A DNA stretch of 64,000 bases. Origin: Myxococcales bacterium. Lineage in GTDB: Bacteria > Myxococcota_A > Polyangia > Palsa-1104 > JAEUJZ01. The translations under genes and the position numbers were made by a program. Numbering within the stretch: the first letter of the stretch is position 1; the number at the start of each line of letters is the position of its first letter. Below, piece by piece: positions 28,205 through 37,117 of the stretch. The notes beneath the pieces are model-generated. The model saw nothing but the letters and a program-made list of their open reading frames with translations, did no database searches and was not told where the DNA came from. Location: assembly GCA_016794465.1 (NCBI GenBank), contig JAEUKA010000040.1, positions 1 through 64,000 of the forward strand. The letters are read 5' to 3'.

Positions 28205-31200
28205 GTGGCAGGACTTGTAGTCGTTACGGAAAGGACCGATGTCCTCGGCATGTTGCGGATGCGACTTGCTGATGCTGCGCCATCCATTCTGGACTACAGC
28301 TTTTTGCGTCTTCCGTCCTGGGTTTTCTGGGGACTGGGAATCCTCGGCAGTCTGTCGGTCATCACGATCATCACCGTGCTGGTCATGCAGTACCGGCGAC
28401 GGCAGTCCGAGCAAGCAAACCGAGCTCGCGACAACAAGGACGCGATCGCTCCCAACGCGCTGCGTGACATCTGGGACCGCTTCCTATCCGAGCTTCCTCG
28501 CAGTGCGCGCGCGGCGATTCCCAACTATCCGTCGTTCTTGGTCATGGGCCCGGCCAGCTCAGGCAAGAGTCATCTGCTGCGGGCGCGCATTGACTGGCAG
28601 GAACAGACCGGCCAGCTCGTTCCCAGCTACACCGCCGACCCGATGCTGCAGATCTATATCGGGAGTCGTGCGCTCGCCATTGAGCTGTCCGCACCGCTGC
28701 TGATGTCCAATCAGGACGCCACCCGTACTGCGGTAACCAAGCTCTATTCGGCTGCGTTCGGTCATCGCAATCCGACGGTGATATTTGTCGTCAACATTGG
28801 CGCCCTGATGCGCACTGATCCGGACACACTGGCCCATCAGGGACAGAGCATCCGCGCCAAGCTCAACCTCCTGTCCAAAGCGCTGCGGGCTCCGATTGAG
28901 ACTCGACTGGTGCTGACCAACATGGAGCAGCTCGACGGGTACACCGCGTTTGCGAAGTACCTGAATCACGAAAAGATTCCCTTCGAGCTACCGCTGCATC
29001 TGGTGTCTCATCGCGAAGGTGGACTCCGCGAGCTGCTGAAGTCGTACGAGCAGTACCTTCCGCATGCGCTCATCAACGTCAACGCGGATCAGTTTCGCGG
29101 CATCATCAACTTCCTACACAACGCGCCCCGGACTCTGCAGCTGCTCGAGCCGCTGCTACAGCCCCTGCTGCAAGCCAATGCGGCCTATCACACTCCACAC
29201 CTTGAGCGACTCTATTTCCACGCGGGTGGCAAGGATGAGCAGCTTGGGAATCCGTTCCATCTGACCCGCCGTTCCGAAGCTGGACGCGGTCCGCGACCGA
29301 TCATCTCTTTGGCCTGGTGGCGTGGACGGACTCACCTGGCGGTCTGTGCCGCTGTGACCGCTACCGCGTTTCTCATCCTGCTGTCTTTGGTCATCCGCCA
29401 TGGCCGCAAGGTTCACAAATCGGAAGACGCAGCGGAGGCATTTGAGCAGGCAGTAGAGCGGGCCCGCAACTCCCTCAATCCATCCACAGAGTCGGCGGCA
29501 GTGCGCGCATCGGAGCAGGCCTCCAGTCAGCTGATTGGCTCTCTTGCCGCCTCGGATGAAAAGTGGGCGCTGTACCGAATGCTCTATCAGGACAACAAGG
29601 AAGAGACTCGGGCCGCGCACATAGAAACGATTCGCAAAGGCTATCTGCTGCCTCTGCTAGAAAAGGCGGCCAAGCTGCATCAGCGCGACAAGCTGATCTA
29701 CACGCTGGCGGTTCTGTATGCCACCAAGGAGAACTCCTTAGGCGGTCTGGTTTCCACCCAACCAGGAGAGTTTGCGTCGACGATCGGTGTCCCAGATAGT
29801 GTCATCCGCGACTACCTGGCTTTTAGCGAAGAGCCGTGGCAAGGGAGTCCGACTGTGCTCAGTACGGTGCGTTCAGGAATCCGCCGCGAGCGCAATGATC
29901 TGGTCACAGAGATCAGTCTGTGGGCCCGCTACTTTGATGCCCTGGAGAGAGTATTTCCACTACAGAAGATCGCTGCCGATGATCTCAAGCTGCTGCGAGA
30001 AGGTGCAGCGCCGCTGCTGGTTACCATCGATGCAGTACACAGCGGACTGGCCCTGTCACGAGTGTTTCGGATGCTCTCGGAAGAGGCCCCGCTTGGGGAT
30101 CTCGTCAAGCAGCTGTCCATTGAAGATCCGACGCTGGCGCCACCCCCTTGGCTGCGTGATCAGGCCGTCCCAATGCGGGCCATCTTGAAGCTTGTACATG
30201 ACACCACAGCGGATCAAGTGCGCAGCGGCAAGCTGAATCTATATCAAGTCCTACAGCTGCTAACAGATGTGCATTCTCGACGAGACAGTGTGCAGGAAAA
30301 CTACTCCTTTGAGCTGCAAGGACACACCTATCAGTTCAACTCCCGCGAGTTTTTGAACCTGCTCATGCGGAGCCGCAATCAGCTGGTCGTCAACTCTCTG
30401 TTCGAGCGCAAGCCGAGCCAACCAAGGCGCTCTTCCGAGCTCTCGGAGCTAGAGCGGATGTCACGGCGAATGGTCAAAAAGTGCCTCAAGAAGTGCGGTC
30501 GGATGTGTGATGCCGACTGCACGATTCCAGAGATGAAGCGCTACTCTGAGCTGCTCCGCAAGCAGCAGCAGGGCGATGCCTCAAGTGGTGAAAAAGACAG
30601 CGACAAGGGAACTGAACGGAGCAGCGACAGTGATGACAAAGGACAGAAGCAGAGCCGTCATTTTCGCGACAGTCGCCGCCAGCCACGAGCTGTCCTTTCG
30701 CCTCGTCTCGCGTCGCTGATGGGAGAAAAGGGTACTCTGTCTGCGGCGTTTGCGGGCTCCTACAACAAGGCCAGCTTTGATCGCGACATCCGTCCCGTGC
30801 TACTCAAGCTAGACAAGGCCCTCGAAGCGACGCCCGAGCTGACCCAAGAGGAACGCGAGCTGCTGGTTCGCTACGTCACCAGTGAGGCCAAGAGCTACGC
30901 GCGCCGCTACTGTGATGCGCTGCTCGCTCAGCACAGGAGCTACGTGTTTCCCGGAGGAGGAGTCAGCTCTACTCATGCAGAGCTGGTCGCAGCGGTACTC
31001 CCCGGCGGCTCCCTGACCAATCATCTAAAGACGGTGGCAGACAACACCCAGCTGGGAGATCTGAGCTCTACCTATCTTCGGCCAATGGGAGAGTGCATGG
31101 CGCTGTTTCAGCCGCTGGCCCGTCTGATGACGCCCGGAAAAGACGGTGCCTATCCAGGTCTAAAGCCGTATGCAGACATCTTGGGAGGAATCGTCAAAGA

Positions 31201-32131
31201 GCTTGATTCCGGCAAGCCAGCGGTGACTCCTGAGGATGGCAAGACCCTTGGATTAAACGACATTCTGTCGCCGCTGGGAAGGATCGCGCTGCAGTCTCTG
31301 CAAGAGAGTCCCAGTGCTCCAGACAAGCAGGTTCAACAGTTTCTAGATGCCGCTGGTCTGGCAGGTCCACTCTCGGCACCGTTTGTCTCTCCCGTACACC
31401 GCGTGGTTCGCTTGGGACAGTCGGAGATCGAACATACCTTGGCGGAGTACTGGCAGAGTGGACTGCGTCCCCAGGTCGAGCCCATCCTGGACAAGTTTCC
31501 GTTTCAACGGAGTGCCGAAAACACTGTCGATCCGCATGAACTGGATCAGCTAAAGCCTGGAGATGGACCCTTTTGGCAAGCCTTTCGGACCAAGTACGGA
31601 CCTGTCTGTTTGGAGCGAGGTGGCGACTTTGTTCCCCGGCGATTTCCGACGGGAGCAATCAGTCTACCGAGTGGAATGCTGGCGCTCGTCAATCAGCTAG
31701 GGAAGGTGTCGCGGACTCTGTTTGGAAAAGACGGCTCCCGCGTTCCGCTTGATCTGCGTGTGCGGGCTCTGCCCCTCAATGCCACCGATGGAGAGGTTCC
31801 CGGAACGCTCTCCTTCTTGGCAGCCGGCAAGTCGGTGGTCTATGGCGTAAACTCCGCACCGACGCCACGACCGCTGCAAGTCAGCTGGTGGCAGCCCGAT
31901 CCGGCCTCAGTAGGACTGGAATACAGCACCGCTGAAGCGGGTCGCAAGCAGACGCAGTCGCTAGAGATTGGGGAAGTATCCTGGGGGTTCTTTCGGCTCC
32001 TTTCGCGCGGACAGACCAGTGAGCCACGGCTGATCACTTGGACCCTTCCTGGCGACGGTGGCCGCTCTCCCCGATCAATCAAGTTCGAGTTCGTCGAAGA
32101 TCCATGGGCACTGCTCAAAGTACGGCGGTAA
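28205..32131 (+). CDS. tssM: T6SS membrane-complex protein TssM (IcmF)
   Basis: A 1308-residue protein. A membrane helix lies at about 38-63 (WVFWGLGILGSLSVITIIT), a Walker A loop GPASSGKS at about 115-122, the IcmF NTPase domain with NMEQLDGYTAFAKYL, and another helix at about 378-400 (HLAVCAAVTATAFLILLSL). The large periplasmic part ends in an IcmF C-terminal beta domain (PLQVSWWQPDPAS). Unusual for the family are four Cys spaced C-x3-C-x3-C-x3-C at residues 760, 764, 768 and 772, then an Asp/Ser/Lys-rich linker at about 790-825. The GTG at 28205 has AGGAG upstream. TssM joins TssJ and TssL. Confidence 0.9.
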   Translation: MAGLVVVTERTDVLGMLRMRLADAAPSILDYSFLRLPSWVFWGLGILGSLSVITIITVLVMQYRRRQSEQANRARDNKDAIAPNALRDIWDRFLSELPRSARAAIPNYPSFLVMGPASSGKSHLLRARIDWQEQTGQLVPSYTADPMLQIYIGSRALAIELSAPLLMSNQDATRTAVTKLYSAAFGHRNPTVIFVVNIGALMRTDPDTLAHQGQSIRAKLNLLSKALRAPIETRLVLTNMEQLDGYTAFAKYLNHEKIPFELPLHLVSHREGGLRELLKSYEQYLPHALINVNADQFRGIINFLHNAPRTLQLLEPLLQPLLQANAAYHTPHLERLYFHAGGKDEQLGNPFHLTRRSEAGRGPRPIISLAWWRGRTHLAVCAAVTATAFLILLSLVIRHGRKVHKSEDAAEAFEQAVERARNSLNPSTESAAVRASEQASSQLIGSLAASDEKWALYRMLYQDNKEETRAAHIETIRKGYLLPLLEKAAKLHQRDKLIYTLAVLYATKENSLGGLVSTQPGEFASTIGVPDSVIRDYLAFSEEPWQGSPTVLSTVRSGIRRERNDLVTEISLWARYFDALERVFPLQKIAADDLKLLREGAAPLLVTIDAVHSGLALSRVFRMLSEEAPLGDLVKQLSIEDPTLAPPPWLRDQAVPMRAILKLVHDTTADQVRSGKLNLYQVLQLLTDVHSRRDSVQENYSFELQGHTYQFNSREFLNLLMRSRNQLVVNSLFERKPSQPRRSSELSELERMSRRMVKKCLKKCGRMCDADCTIPEMKRYSELLRKQQQGDASSGEKDSDKGTERSSDSDDKGQKQSRHFRDSRRQPRAVLSPRLASLMGEKGTLSAAFAGSYNKASFDRDIRPVLLKLDKALEATPELTQEERELLVRYVTSEAKSYARRYCDALLAQHRSYVFPGGGVSSTHAELVAAVLPGGSLTNHLKTVADNTQLGDLSSTYLRPMGECMALFQPLARLMTPGKDGAYPGLKPYADILGGIVKELDSGKPAVTPEDGKTLGLNDILSPLGRIALQSLQESPSAPDKQVQQFLDAAGLAGPLSAPFVSPVHRVVRLGQSEIEHTLAEYWQSGLRPQVEPILDKFPFQRSAENTVDPHELDQLKPGDGPFWQAFRTKYGPVCLERGGDFVPRRFPTGAISLPSGMLALVNQLGKVSRTLFGKDGSRVPLDLRVRALPLNATDGEVPGTLSFLAAGKSVVYGVNSAPTPRPLQVSWWQPDPASVGLEYSTAEAGRKQTQSLEIGEVSWGFFRLLSRGQTSEPRLITWTLPGDGGRSPRSIKFEFVEDPWALLKVRR

Positions 32132-32139
32132 GGAATCAC

Positions 32140-32598
32140 ATGAGCCGCGCATCACTGCTGATGATTGGGGTTGGACTGCTGCTACTCGGGAGTCTGGCTG
32201 GCTGTCTGCCAGGGTATCTGCGCATGGACATCTCCGCCCCGCAAGGACTCAACGGCAGCACGCCGATGCACTTTCTGGTCCGTGAAGTCGATGCTCAGCA
32301 GTACCGCACTGAGTCGTATGACTCCGTGTCGATGCTTGCCGTTCACCGCAATGACAGCGTGCTACGCAGCAAGGTTCTGTATGCCAAAAACAAGTCCATC
32401 TCCGAGCGGCTCTGGCTCAAGGTCAGCGGCAAAAAGGCGGTCGCCGTGTACTTCCTTTTTACGCAGCCCCAAGGCCCCTGGAAGATGCTCTTTGAGCTTC
32501 CGCTTCCTTACAGCACGAGCGTCCAGCTGGACCCTCACAGCATCAAACCGAGAGGTCAAGGCGACCTCACCACGTCGGAAACCCTAGGCGGTCTATGA
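32140..32598 (+). CDS. tssJ: T6SS outer-membrane lipoprotein TssJ
   Basis: A 152-residue lipoprotein with a signal ending LLGSLAGC (Cys22). The mature part is beta-rich: LRMDISAPQGLNGSTPMHFLVREVD, a Ser-rich turn, and VYFLFTQPQGPWKMLFELPLPYS, matching TssJ/VasD. It binds the TssM periplasmic domain and anchors the complex at the outer membrane. The ATG at 32140 has TAAGGA upstream, and the frame overlaps the next ATG by 4 bp. Confidence 0.85.
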   Translation: MSRASLLMIGVGLLLLGSLAGCLPGYLRMDISAPQGLNGSTPMHFLVREVDAQQYRTESYDSVSMLAVHRNDSVLRSKVLYAKNKSISERLWLKVSGKKAVAVYFLFTQPQGPWKMLFELPLPYSTSVQLDPHSIKPRGQGDLTTSETLGGL

Positions 32599-33230
32599 TC
32601 ATGAGTGAACAACCACAGCCCCCAGAAGCAGCCCCCCCTTCCAAGTCTTCACCGCCGATAGAAGAAGAGGCAGAGTCACGCACCAGCGGGAGGCTACCGC
32701 CAGCCAATCGATCGTTTTTTGTCTATGTGGAAGCCGCGCTGGAGTGGCTCATTTTTTGGAGCCGCTGGATTCAGGCGCCGCTGTACCTGGGACTGATTCT
32801 GGGCTCGGTACTGTACACCTACAAGTTCCTGGTCGACCTTGTGCATCTCTGGAGAGAGGTCAATCACATGACCGAAGAGATGGTCATGTTGGGAGTCCTA
32901 AACTTGGTCGATATCACCATGGTCGCGAACCTAATTACCATGGTGGTGATCGGTGGTTACGCCAGCTTCGTCAGCCGACTCCCCGTCGAGAAGCATGAAG
33001 ATCGCCCGGACTGGCTCCAGAAGGTCGATGCCGGTACGCTCAAGATCAAGCTGGTCGGTTCGCTGATCGGAATCTCCGGTATTCACCTCCTCAAGTCGTT
33101 TATCAATGTCGATCATCGGCCTCACGATCAGATCATGTGGCAGATCCTGATCCACTGTACGTTCCTGATTTCCGCGCTGCTGTTGGCGGTCACCGAGCGG
33201 ATCATTCACCCACCGCACCGGAACCACTAA
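32595..33230 (+). CDS. YqhA/UPF0114-family membrane protein inside the T6SS operon
   Basis: A 211-residue membrane protein. The YqhA pattern is clear: SRWIQAPLYLGLILGSVLY, LNLVDITMVANLITMVVIGG, YASFVSRLP, DWLQKVDAGTLKIKL, GISGIHLLKSFIN and a final helix LIHCTFLISALLLAV. It adds an N-terminal Pro/Glu-rich tail of about 35 residues. The function of this family is poorly known. Its start overlaps the tssJ stop (ATGA), and the PAAR-like gene follows after 9 bp, so it is built into the operon. Confidence 0.85.
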   Translation: MIMSEQPQPPEAAPPSKSSPPIEEEAESRTSGRLPPANRSFFVYVEAALEWLIFWSRWIQAPLYLGLILGSVLYTYKFLVDLVHLWREVNHMTEEMVMLGVLNLVDITMVANLITMVVIGGYASFVSRLPVEKHEDRPDWLQKVDAGTLKIKLVGSLIGISGIHLLKSFINVDHRPHDQIMWQILIHCTFLISALLLAVTERIIHPPHRNH

Positions 33231-33239
33231 GGAGTCACC

Positions 33240-33626
33240 ATGGGAGTTCAGTGTTGTATGGGCGCTTCGATGATGTGTAGCTTTGGGGCAGCTCCGTCAA
33301 CGCTGGTGGTGCTGCCGACCAACAAGGTGCTGGCGACCACGCCGGCTGCCAACATCATGGACAACAAGCCGATTGTGAACATTCCCCCCTTTGGGGTGTG
33401 TATGTCCATGGCCAATCCAACGGTGGCGGCAGCGACGGCAGCAGCACTTGGAGTCCTGACACCAATGCCGTGCGTTCCAGTCACCACGGCCCCTTGGATC
33501 GTCGGCTCACCGACCATCCTGATCGGCAATATGCCCACGCTCGACAACAACTCCAAGCTGATGTGTAACTGGGGCGGAGTGATTCAGTTTGTCGCGCCGG
33601 GTCAGTTCAAGGTCATGACCAAGTAA
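33240..33626 (+). CDS. PAAR-like (DUF4280-type) spike-tip protein
   Basis: A 128-residue protein with the DUF4280/PAAR-like layout: QCCMGASMMCSFGAAPSTL, ANIMDNKPIVNIPPFGVCMSMANP, a mid-section rich in Ala and Thr, then CVPVTTAPWIVGSPTILIG and LMCNWGGVIQF. Conserved Cys residues (C5, C6, C12 and others) may bind zinc. It is the expected sharp tip on the VgrG needle and carries no effector domain. It has TAAGGAG upstream and appears to end the T6SS operon. Confidence 0.85.
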   Translation: MGVQCCMGASMMCSFGAAPSTLVVLPTNKVLATTPAANIMDNKPIVNIPPFGVCMSMANPTVAAATAAALGVLTPMPCVPVTTAPWIVGSPTILIGNMPTLDNNSKLMCNWGGVIQFVAPGQFKVMTK

Positions 33627-33641
33627 TAAGAGTCATATCAT

Positions 33642-34427
33642 CTACTTCTTATTGAGCACGAACACGGTCTGGGTACAGTCTGTGGGACATTGCAGCTGAG
33701 TCGCTCCACTGGTTGGCTTGCACACTGCTTCCGGACTGCCTACACCCTCTTTGCACGACACCAGATGAAGGGTTTCTCGGCCTAGTTTTTCGTCGAGAAC
33801 TACGGCTCCGGGCAGCTGCTGTCCCTTGCCAGCTTCACGCAGCCCGGACTCACCTTCGGTTTGTGGCCAGGCTACGTAAAGCGCCCCCGATGACTCTACT
33901 CCCAGCACCCTGATGACTCCTCGCTGTGCCAGATCCACCACAAAGCGCAGATGATCGCCGGGCCGAAAGGAGTCTCCGCTCAGGGCTTCCTGGGCACCAT
34001 CCCCCACTTGCCGGAAGACATGCAGCGCCAGGCCGCCCTTTTCGCGCGTGGTCAGAATCTCAGGCACCTGTGTATCCGGATTTCGTCCCCACAGTGCAAA
34101 GACCGCCACCGCTGCCACCGCCGTCGCTGGAGTCAAGATCGCCAGCAGTCTTCCCAAAGAGAATCGCCGCGCTTTCGCTTCCGCCTCTTGTCCCAAGCGC
34201 CGATGAATTCCCGCCAGCAGTGGTCGCGCATCCAGGTCAGGAAAGGCTGTAAAGCCTGCTTGTCGCTGTGTCAAGCGCTGTGGACAGAGCGCACACCCAG
34301 CAACATGGGCCTCGATCTCTTGTGCCGAGCGAGTGGAAAGCTCTCCCGCATGAAGCCGATCGAGCATCAAGTCCGACGGACAGCCGGTGCTACCTTCCCT
34401 CAAGCTCTCAAGCTGCTGCGACTGCAT
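33642..34427 (-). CDS. Anti-sigma factor with zinc-binding motif
   Basis: A 261-residue protein starting at the ATG at 34427 (GGAGAGGG ribosome site in front; a GTG at 34466 is possible but has no such site). The N-terminal ZAS-type domain has HVAGCALC (H-x3-C-x2-C), one membrane helix follows (LLAILTPATAVAAVAVFAL), and the outer part resembles DUF4384-like beta domains (LRFVVDLAQRGVIRVLGVESSGALYVAWP). It lies after the ECF sigma gene and probably holds that factor inactive at the membrane. Confidence 0.8.
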   Translation of the reverse strand: MQSQQLESLREGSTGCPSDLMLDRLHAGELSTRSAQEIEAHVAGCALCPQRLTQRQAGFTAFPDLDARPLLAGIHRRLGQEAEAKARRFSLGRLLAILTPATAVAAVAVFALWGRNPDTQVPEILTTREKGGLALHVFRQVGDGAQEALSGDSFRPGDHLRFVVDLAQRGVIRVLGVESSGALYVAWPQTEGESGLREAGKGQQLPGAVVLDEKLGRETLHLVSCKEGVGSPEAVCKPTSGATQLQCPTDCTQTVFVLNKK

Positions 34428-34505
34428 AGAACCCTCTCCGCGTTGCTGCTTCTCTTCGTACTGCACTAGACCCCTGATGCTTCGATCTCAGGCAAATTTT
34501 TGTGC

Positions 34506-35051
34506 TCATGGCTTCGTCTCCTCCCGGCCCGTCTTCGCTGGCCCGCTCGGTGGCGGAGGAGCCGACAGAGCCTGACTTTTCTTTTGCGCCCAAGCCAAGA
34601 ATCGCTCGATGAGATTCCCGACGGTGCGCTTGCTCACCCCCAGCACCGCAGCTGCTTCCTCGTGACTCATTCCATCCAGGTAGACATACACCGCTGCATG
34701 GGCCTGTTTCTCATCTGCTTCCACCAGCAGACGGCGCAAGAGCACCAGATCTCCCACAGAGACGCTCGACTTGTGGTCGTCCTCTTGCATGTTTTGCTCG
34801 AACAGCTGCCGCCTCCTGCCGCGATCGCGAAGCTGATTCAAGCAGTAGTTGGTGGTGATCTGATACAGCCAGGTCGACATGCTGCTGCGGCCATCAAACT
34901 GCGAGCTGCTCCGCATCACCCGAACAAAGACCTCTTGGGTCGCTTCCTCCGCGTCCTCGCGACGACCGAGCAGCCGCAGTGCCCGACGGTACACCATCGG
35001 ACCATGAAGCCGAAACAGCGCCCCTACATCCATTGCAGAACTATCCGACAC
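34506..35051 (-). CDS. ECF-family RNA polymerase sigma factor
   Basis: A 181-residue protein with region 2 (ALFRLHGPMVYRRALRLLG, DAEEATQEVFVRVMRSS, STWLYQITTNYCLNQLRDR) and region 4 (YLDGMSHEEAAAVLGVSKRTVGNLIERF). It is followed on the same strand by a ZAS-type anti-sigma gene. The pair sits just after the T6SS operon and is divergent from a metzincin lipoprotein gene, either of which could be a target. Confidence 0.92.
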   Translation of the reverse strand: MSDSSAMDVGALFRLHGPMVYRRALRLLGRREDAEEATQEVFVRVMRSSSQFDGRSSMSTWLYQITTNYCLNQLRDRGRRRQLFEQNMQEDDHKSSVSVGDLVLLRRLLVEADEKQAHAAVYVYLDGMSHEEAAAVLGVSKRTVGNLIERFLAWAQKKSQALSAPPPPSGPAKTGREETKP

Positions 35052-35138
35052 AGCAGGGTTGAGAGTCTCTCCCTCCGCAAAGCGGTGTCAAGTCGAAGCC
35101 TTCGCCAACGGCGTAGTATCTCCGCTACGATCGCAGCC

Positions 35139-36389
35139 ATGTTCGGCTTATCCAGTGACGGCGACGGAACCAAGTGGACTGTATGGAACTGGCTGCTGTT
35201 GGGGGTCGCTCTGCTTACCAGCGCAGGGTGTAGCCCCAGCTCTTCCGAAAGGCCGATGTGCTACCAGAGTCTGGTGACAGAGTCCGCTTTGTCCGCAGGA
35301 TCAGGAGTGTGGCAGACCATCGCAGAGCCTCTCCTTGATGCCGAAGGAGTCAGTGAAGAGGTTCAGCTTTCTACCGGAAGTAGTGATTCCGTGGTGCTGC
35401 GTGTCTCTGCTCCGCAGGATGCCAAGGCCTGTGTCCAGCTGCACAGTGTCAGCGACGAAAACGGAGTCGCTTGGGTGACACCTCCGACTCTGATTGCGGA
35501 CTACGGAAGCTACTGCCAGAGCTGTCCGCAGCGCGTCTCGGTCGGAGTGGGAGGCGGCGTCTACGTACTCCCTTCGATCGATCCTGCACCAACAGTCACT
35601 GGTACCATGAGAGTACGCGCTGCACTGCGTGACTGCGCAACGTTCCTTCCCTACCGAAGTGCCGCAGGTCGTCCGGATCGCCTGCGCATCGAGCAGCTCG
35701 TACCACCAGCAGTCAACCGGACCTCGCGGGGTGAGATCTGGATCGAGTTTGTGATTCTGCCGGGCTCCTTTCTATCTGGAGACGAGTCGGCTTTTCCGAC
35801 GCCCCTGCGCGAGGCGGTGGATCAAATCAACACCATCCTTTCTCCGGGCTCCCTTGCCATGACACCGCTGCGGATTCGCCGCACTGCGTCCGCCGATCCG
35901 CTAGAGCTAAAGTCGGGGGATCTGTCTGCCATTGCCAGCTTGGTCGATTCCCTCAAGTCCTGTCAGCACAATGGAGAGCGTCCGCGATCACAGGTACTTC
36001 CCATCGTCCTCGCCGGTTGTATTCGCAATCAGTCCCAGAGCCTGATGATCACCAGCGAACCGGAGGGCTACGTGGCGCACATTCCCGATGGAGTGATCAC
36101 CGAACAGGGACCGTACGGAGTCTATCTGAGCGGACGTACCTGCCGAGAGAACAGCACTCCTTTTGTCCTGACCAGCGGTGAGCTTGCCAAGCGAATCGCA
36201 CACGAGCTAGGTCACGCCCTTGGCCTGTATCACACGGTGGAATCCGACGGCACCACGGATCAGCTGGCCGATACCTCTTCCGACAACCTGATGAACTTTC
36301 GACCATCGGTGGTGGCGGGCCTGGGAAGCGGCTTTACCACCAACCAGCTGGCGGTGATGCGCCGCCATCCGCTGATTCGCTGGCAGTAG
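35139..36389 (+). CDS. Metzincin-type zinc protease lipoprotein
   Basis: A 416-residue protein with a lipoprotein signal (LLTSAGC, Cys31). The zinc motif HELGHALGLYH starts at residue 355 (H355, H359, H365), the extended HExxHxxGxxH of metzincins, and a Met-turn (NLMNFRPS) follows. The first about 300 residues are beta-rich with several Cys (SYCQSCPQRV). The frame is open far upstream but that part overlaps the sigma gene on the other strand, so the ATG at 35139 is chosen. It is convergent with the amidase gene. Confidence 0.85.
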   Translation: MFGLSSDGDGTKWTVWNWLLLGVALLTSAGCSPSSSERPMCYQSLVTESALSAGSGVWQTIAEPLLDAEGVSEEVQLSTGSSDSVVLRVSAPQDAKACVQLHSVSDENGVAWVTPPTLIADYGSYCQSCPQRVSVGVGGGVYVLPSIDPAPTVTGTMRVRAALRDCATFLPYRSAAGRPDRLRIEQLVPPAVNRTSRGEIWIEFVILPGSFLSGDESAFPTPLREAVDQINTILSPGSLAMTPLRIRRTASADPLELKSGDLSAIASLVDSLKSCQHNGERPRSQVLPIVLAGCIRNQSQSLMITSEPEGYVAHIPDGVITEQGPYGVYLSGRTCRENSTPFVLTSGELAKRIAHELGHALGLYHTVESDGTTDQLADTSSDNLMNFRPSVVAGLGSGFTTNQLAVMRRHPLIRWQ

Positions 36390-37097
36390 CTAGGAATTCC
36401 TGCGCGACTCGTCGGTGATGCGCTTGCGGATTGCGTCGAGCGGGAAGTGCTTGCCGGTACATTCCTTGGGACCTTGCCCCATTGCTGCACGCGCTTCATC
36501 GTGACTGAGTAGCTTCACGGCGGGCACCTTCCCTTTGAGCTGATGCAGCAGCGCGACACAGACTGCGACTCCGGAATCGAGCTGCTCTTCCGTCGGTGGT
36601 TCAAAGCGAAAGTCACCAATGAAGGCGACTCCGTAGCCACTCTGGTTAAAGCCCCGCGCATGCGCACCCGCTGCATCCAGGCGCAGCATCTGGTGAATCG
36701 ATCCATCCGGCTCAATCAGGAACGTGTACGGAACAAAGGCCTTTGCGGCTTGCTCGGGAGGGACTCCCTCACGCGTCCATTTTCCGATGGTAGGACGCTT
36801 GTCATCATAGGTTCCGTCGAGAGTCACGGTGGCGACTCCTTCCGGATTGTTGGTGAAAAAATCAATGACTCCTTCGACACTGCGACCTTCGCCACCGGGC
36901 AAGATGCCGCCGGGAAGCTTGGCCAGTTCCTCTTCTGGAGGAACACGCTCGGGCTCACCGATGCGATGAAACACCAGCGCTTTGCAGACTCCGTCATGGG
37001 CACTACGCCGCTTGGCGCCAGCAGAGTGCTCTGTCCGATCCGAAAAGGAACCACAAGGCAGCCCCTGCGCGAGTGACAAATCGAGAACCGGCTTCAT
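36390..37097 (-). CDS. N-acetylmuramoyl-L-alanine amidase (Amidase_2/PGRP-like)
   Basis: A 235-residue protein. Features of amidase type 2 are visible: ALVFHRIGE, YTFLIEPDGSIHQMLRLDAAGAHARGF, SGYGVAFIGDF and LLSHDEARAAMGQGPKECTGKHFP. The His at FHRI, the His in GAHARG and the Cys in ECTGKH are the likely zinc ligands. It should cut the muramoyl-alanine bond of peptidoglycan. There is no signal peptide, so it may act in the cytoplasm or be a phage-type enzyme. Its stop abuts that of the metzincin gene, and the AraC gene is 20 bp upstream on the same strand. Confidence 0.8.
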   Translation of the reverse strand: MKPVLDLSLAQGLPCGSFSDRTEHSAGAKRRSAHDGVCKALVFHRIGEPERVPPEEELAKLPGGILPGGEGRSVEGVIDFFTNNPEGVATVTLDGTYDDKRPTIGKWTREGVPPEQAAKAFVPYTFLIEPDGSIHQMLRLDAAGAHARGFNQSGYGVAFIGDFRFEPPTEEQLDSGVAVCVALLHQLKGKVPAVKLLSHDEARAAMGQGPKECTGKHFPLDAIRKRITDESRRNS

Positions 37098-37117
37098 GAA
37101 ACAATGATATCGCAGCG

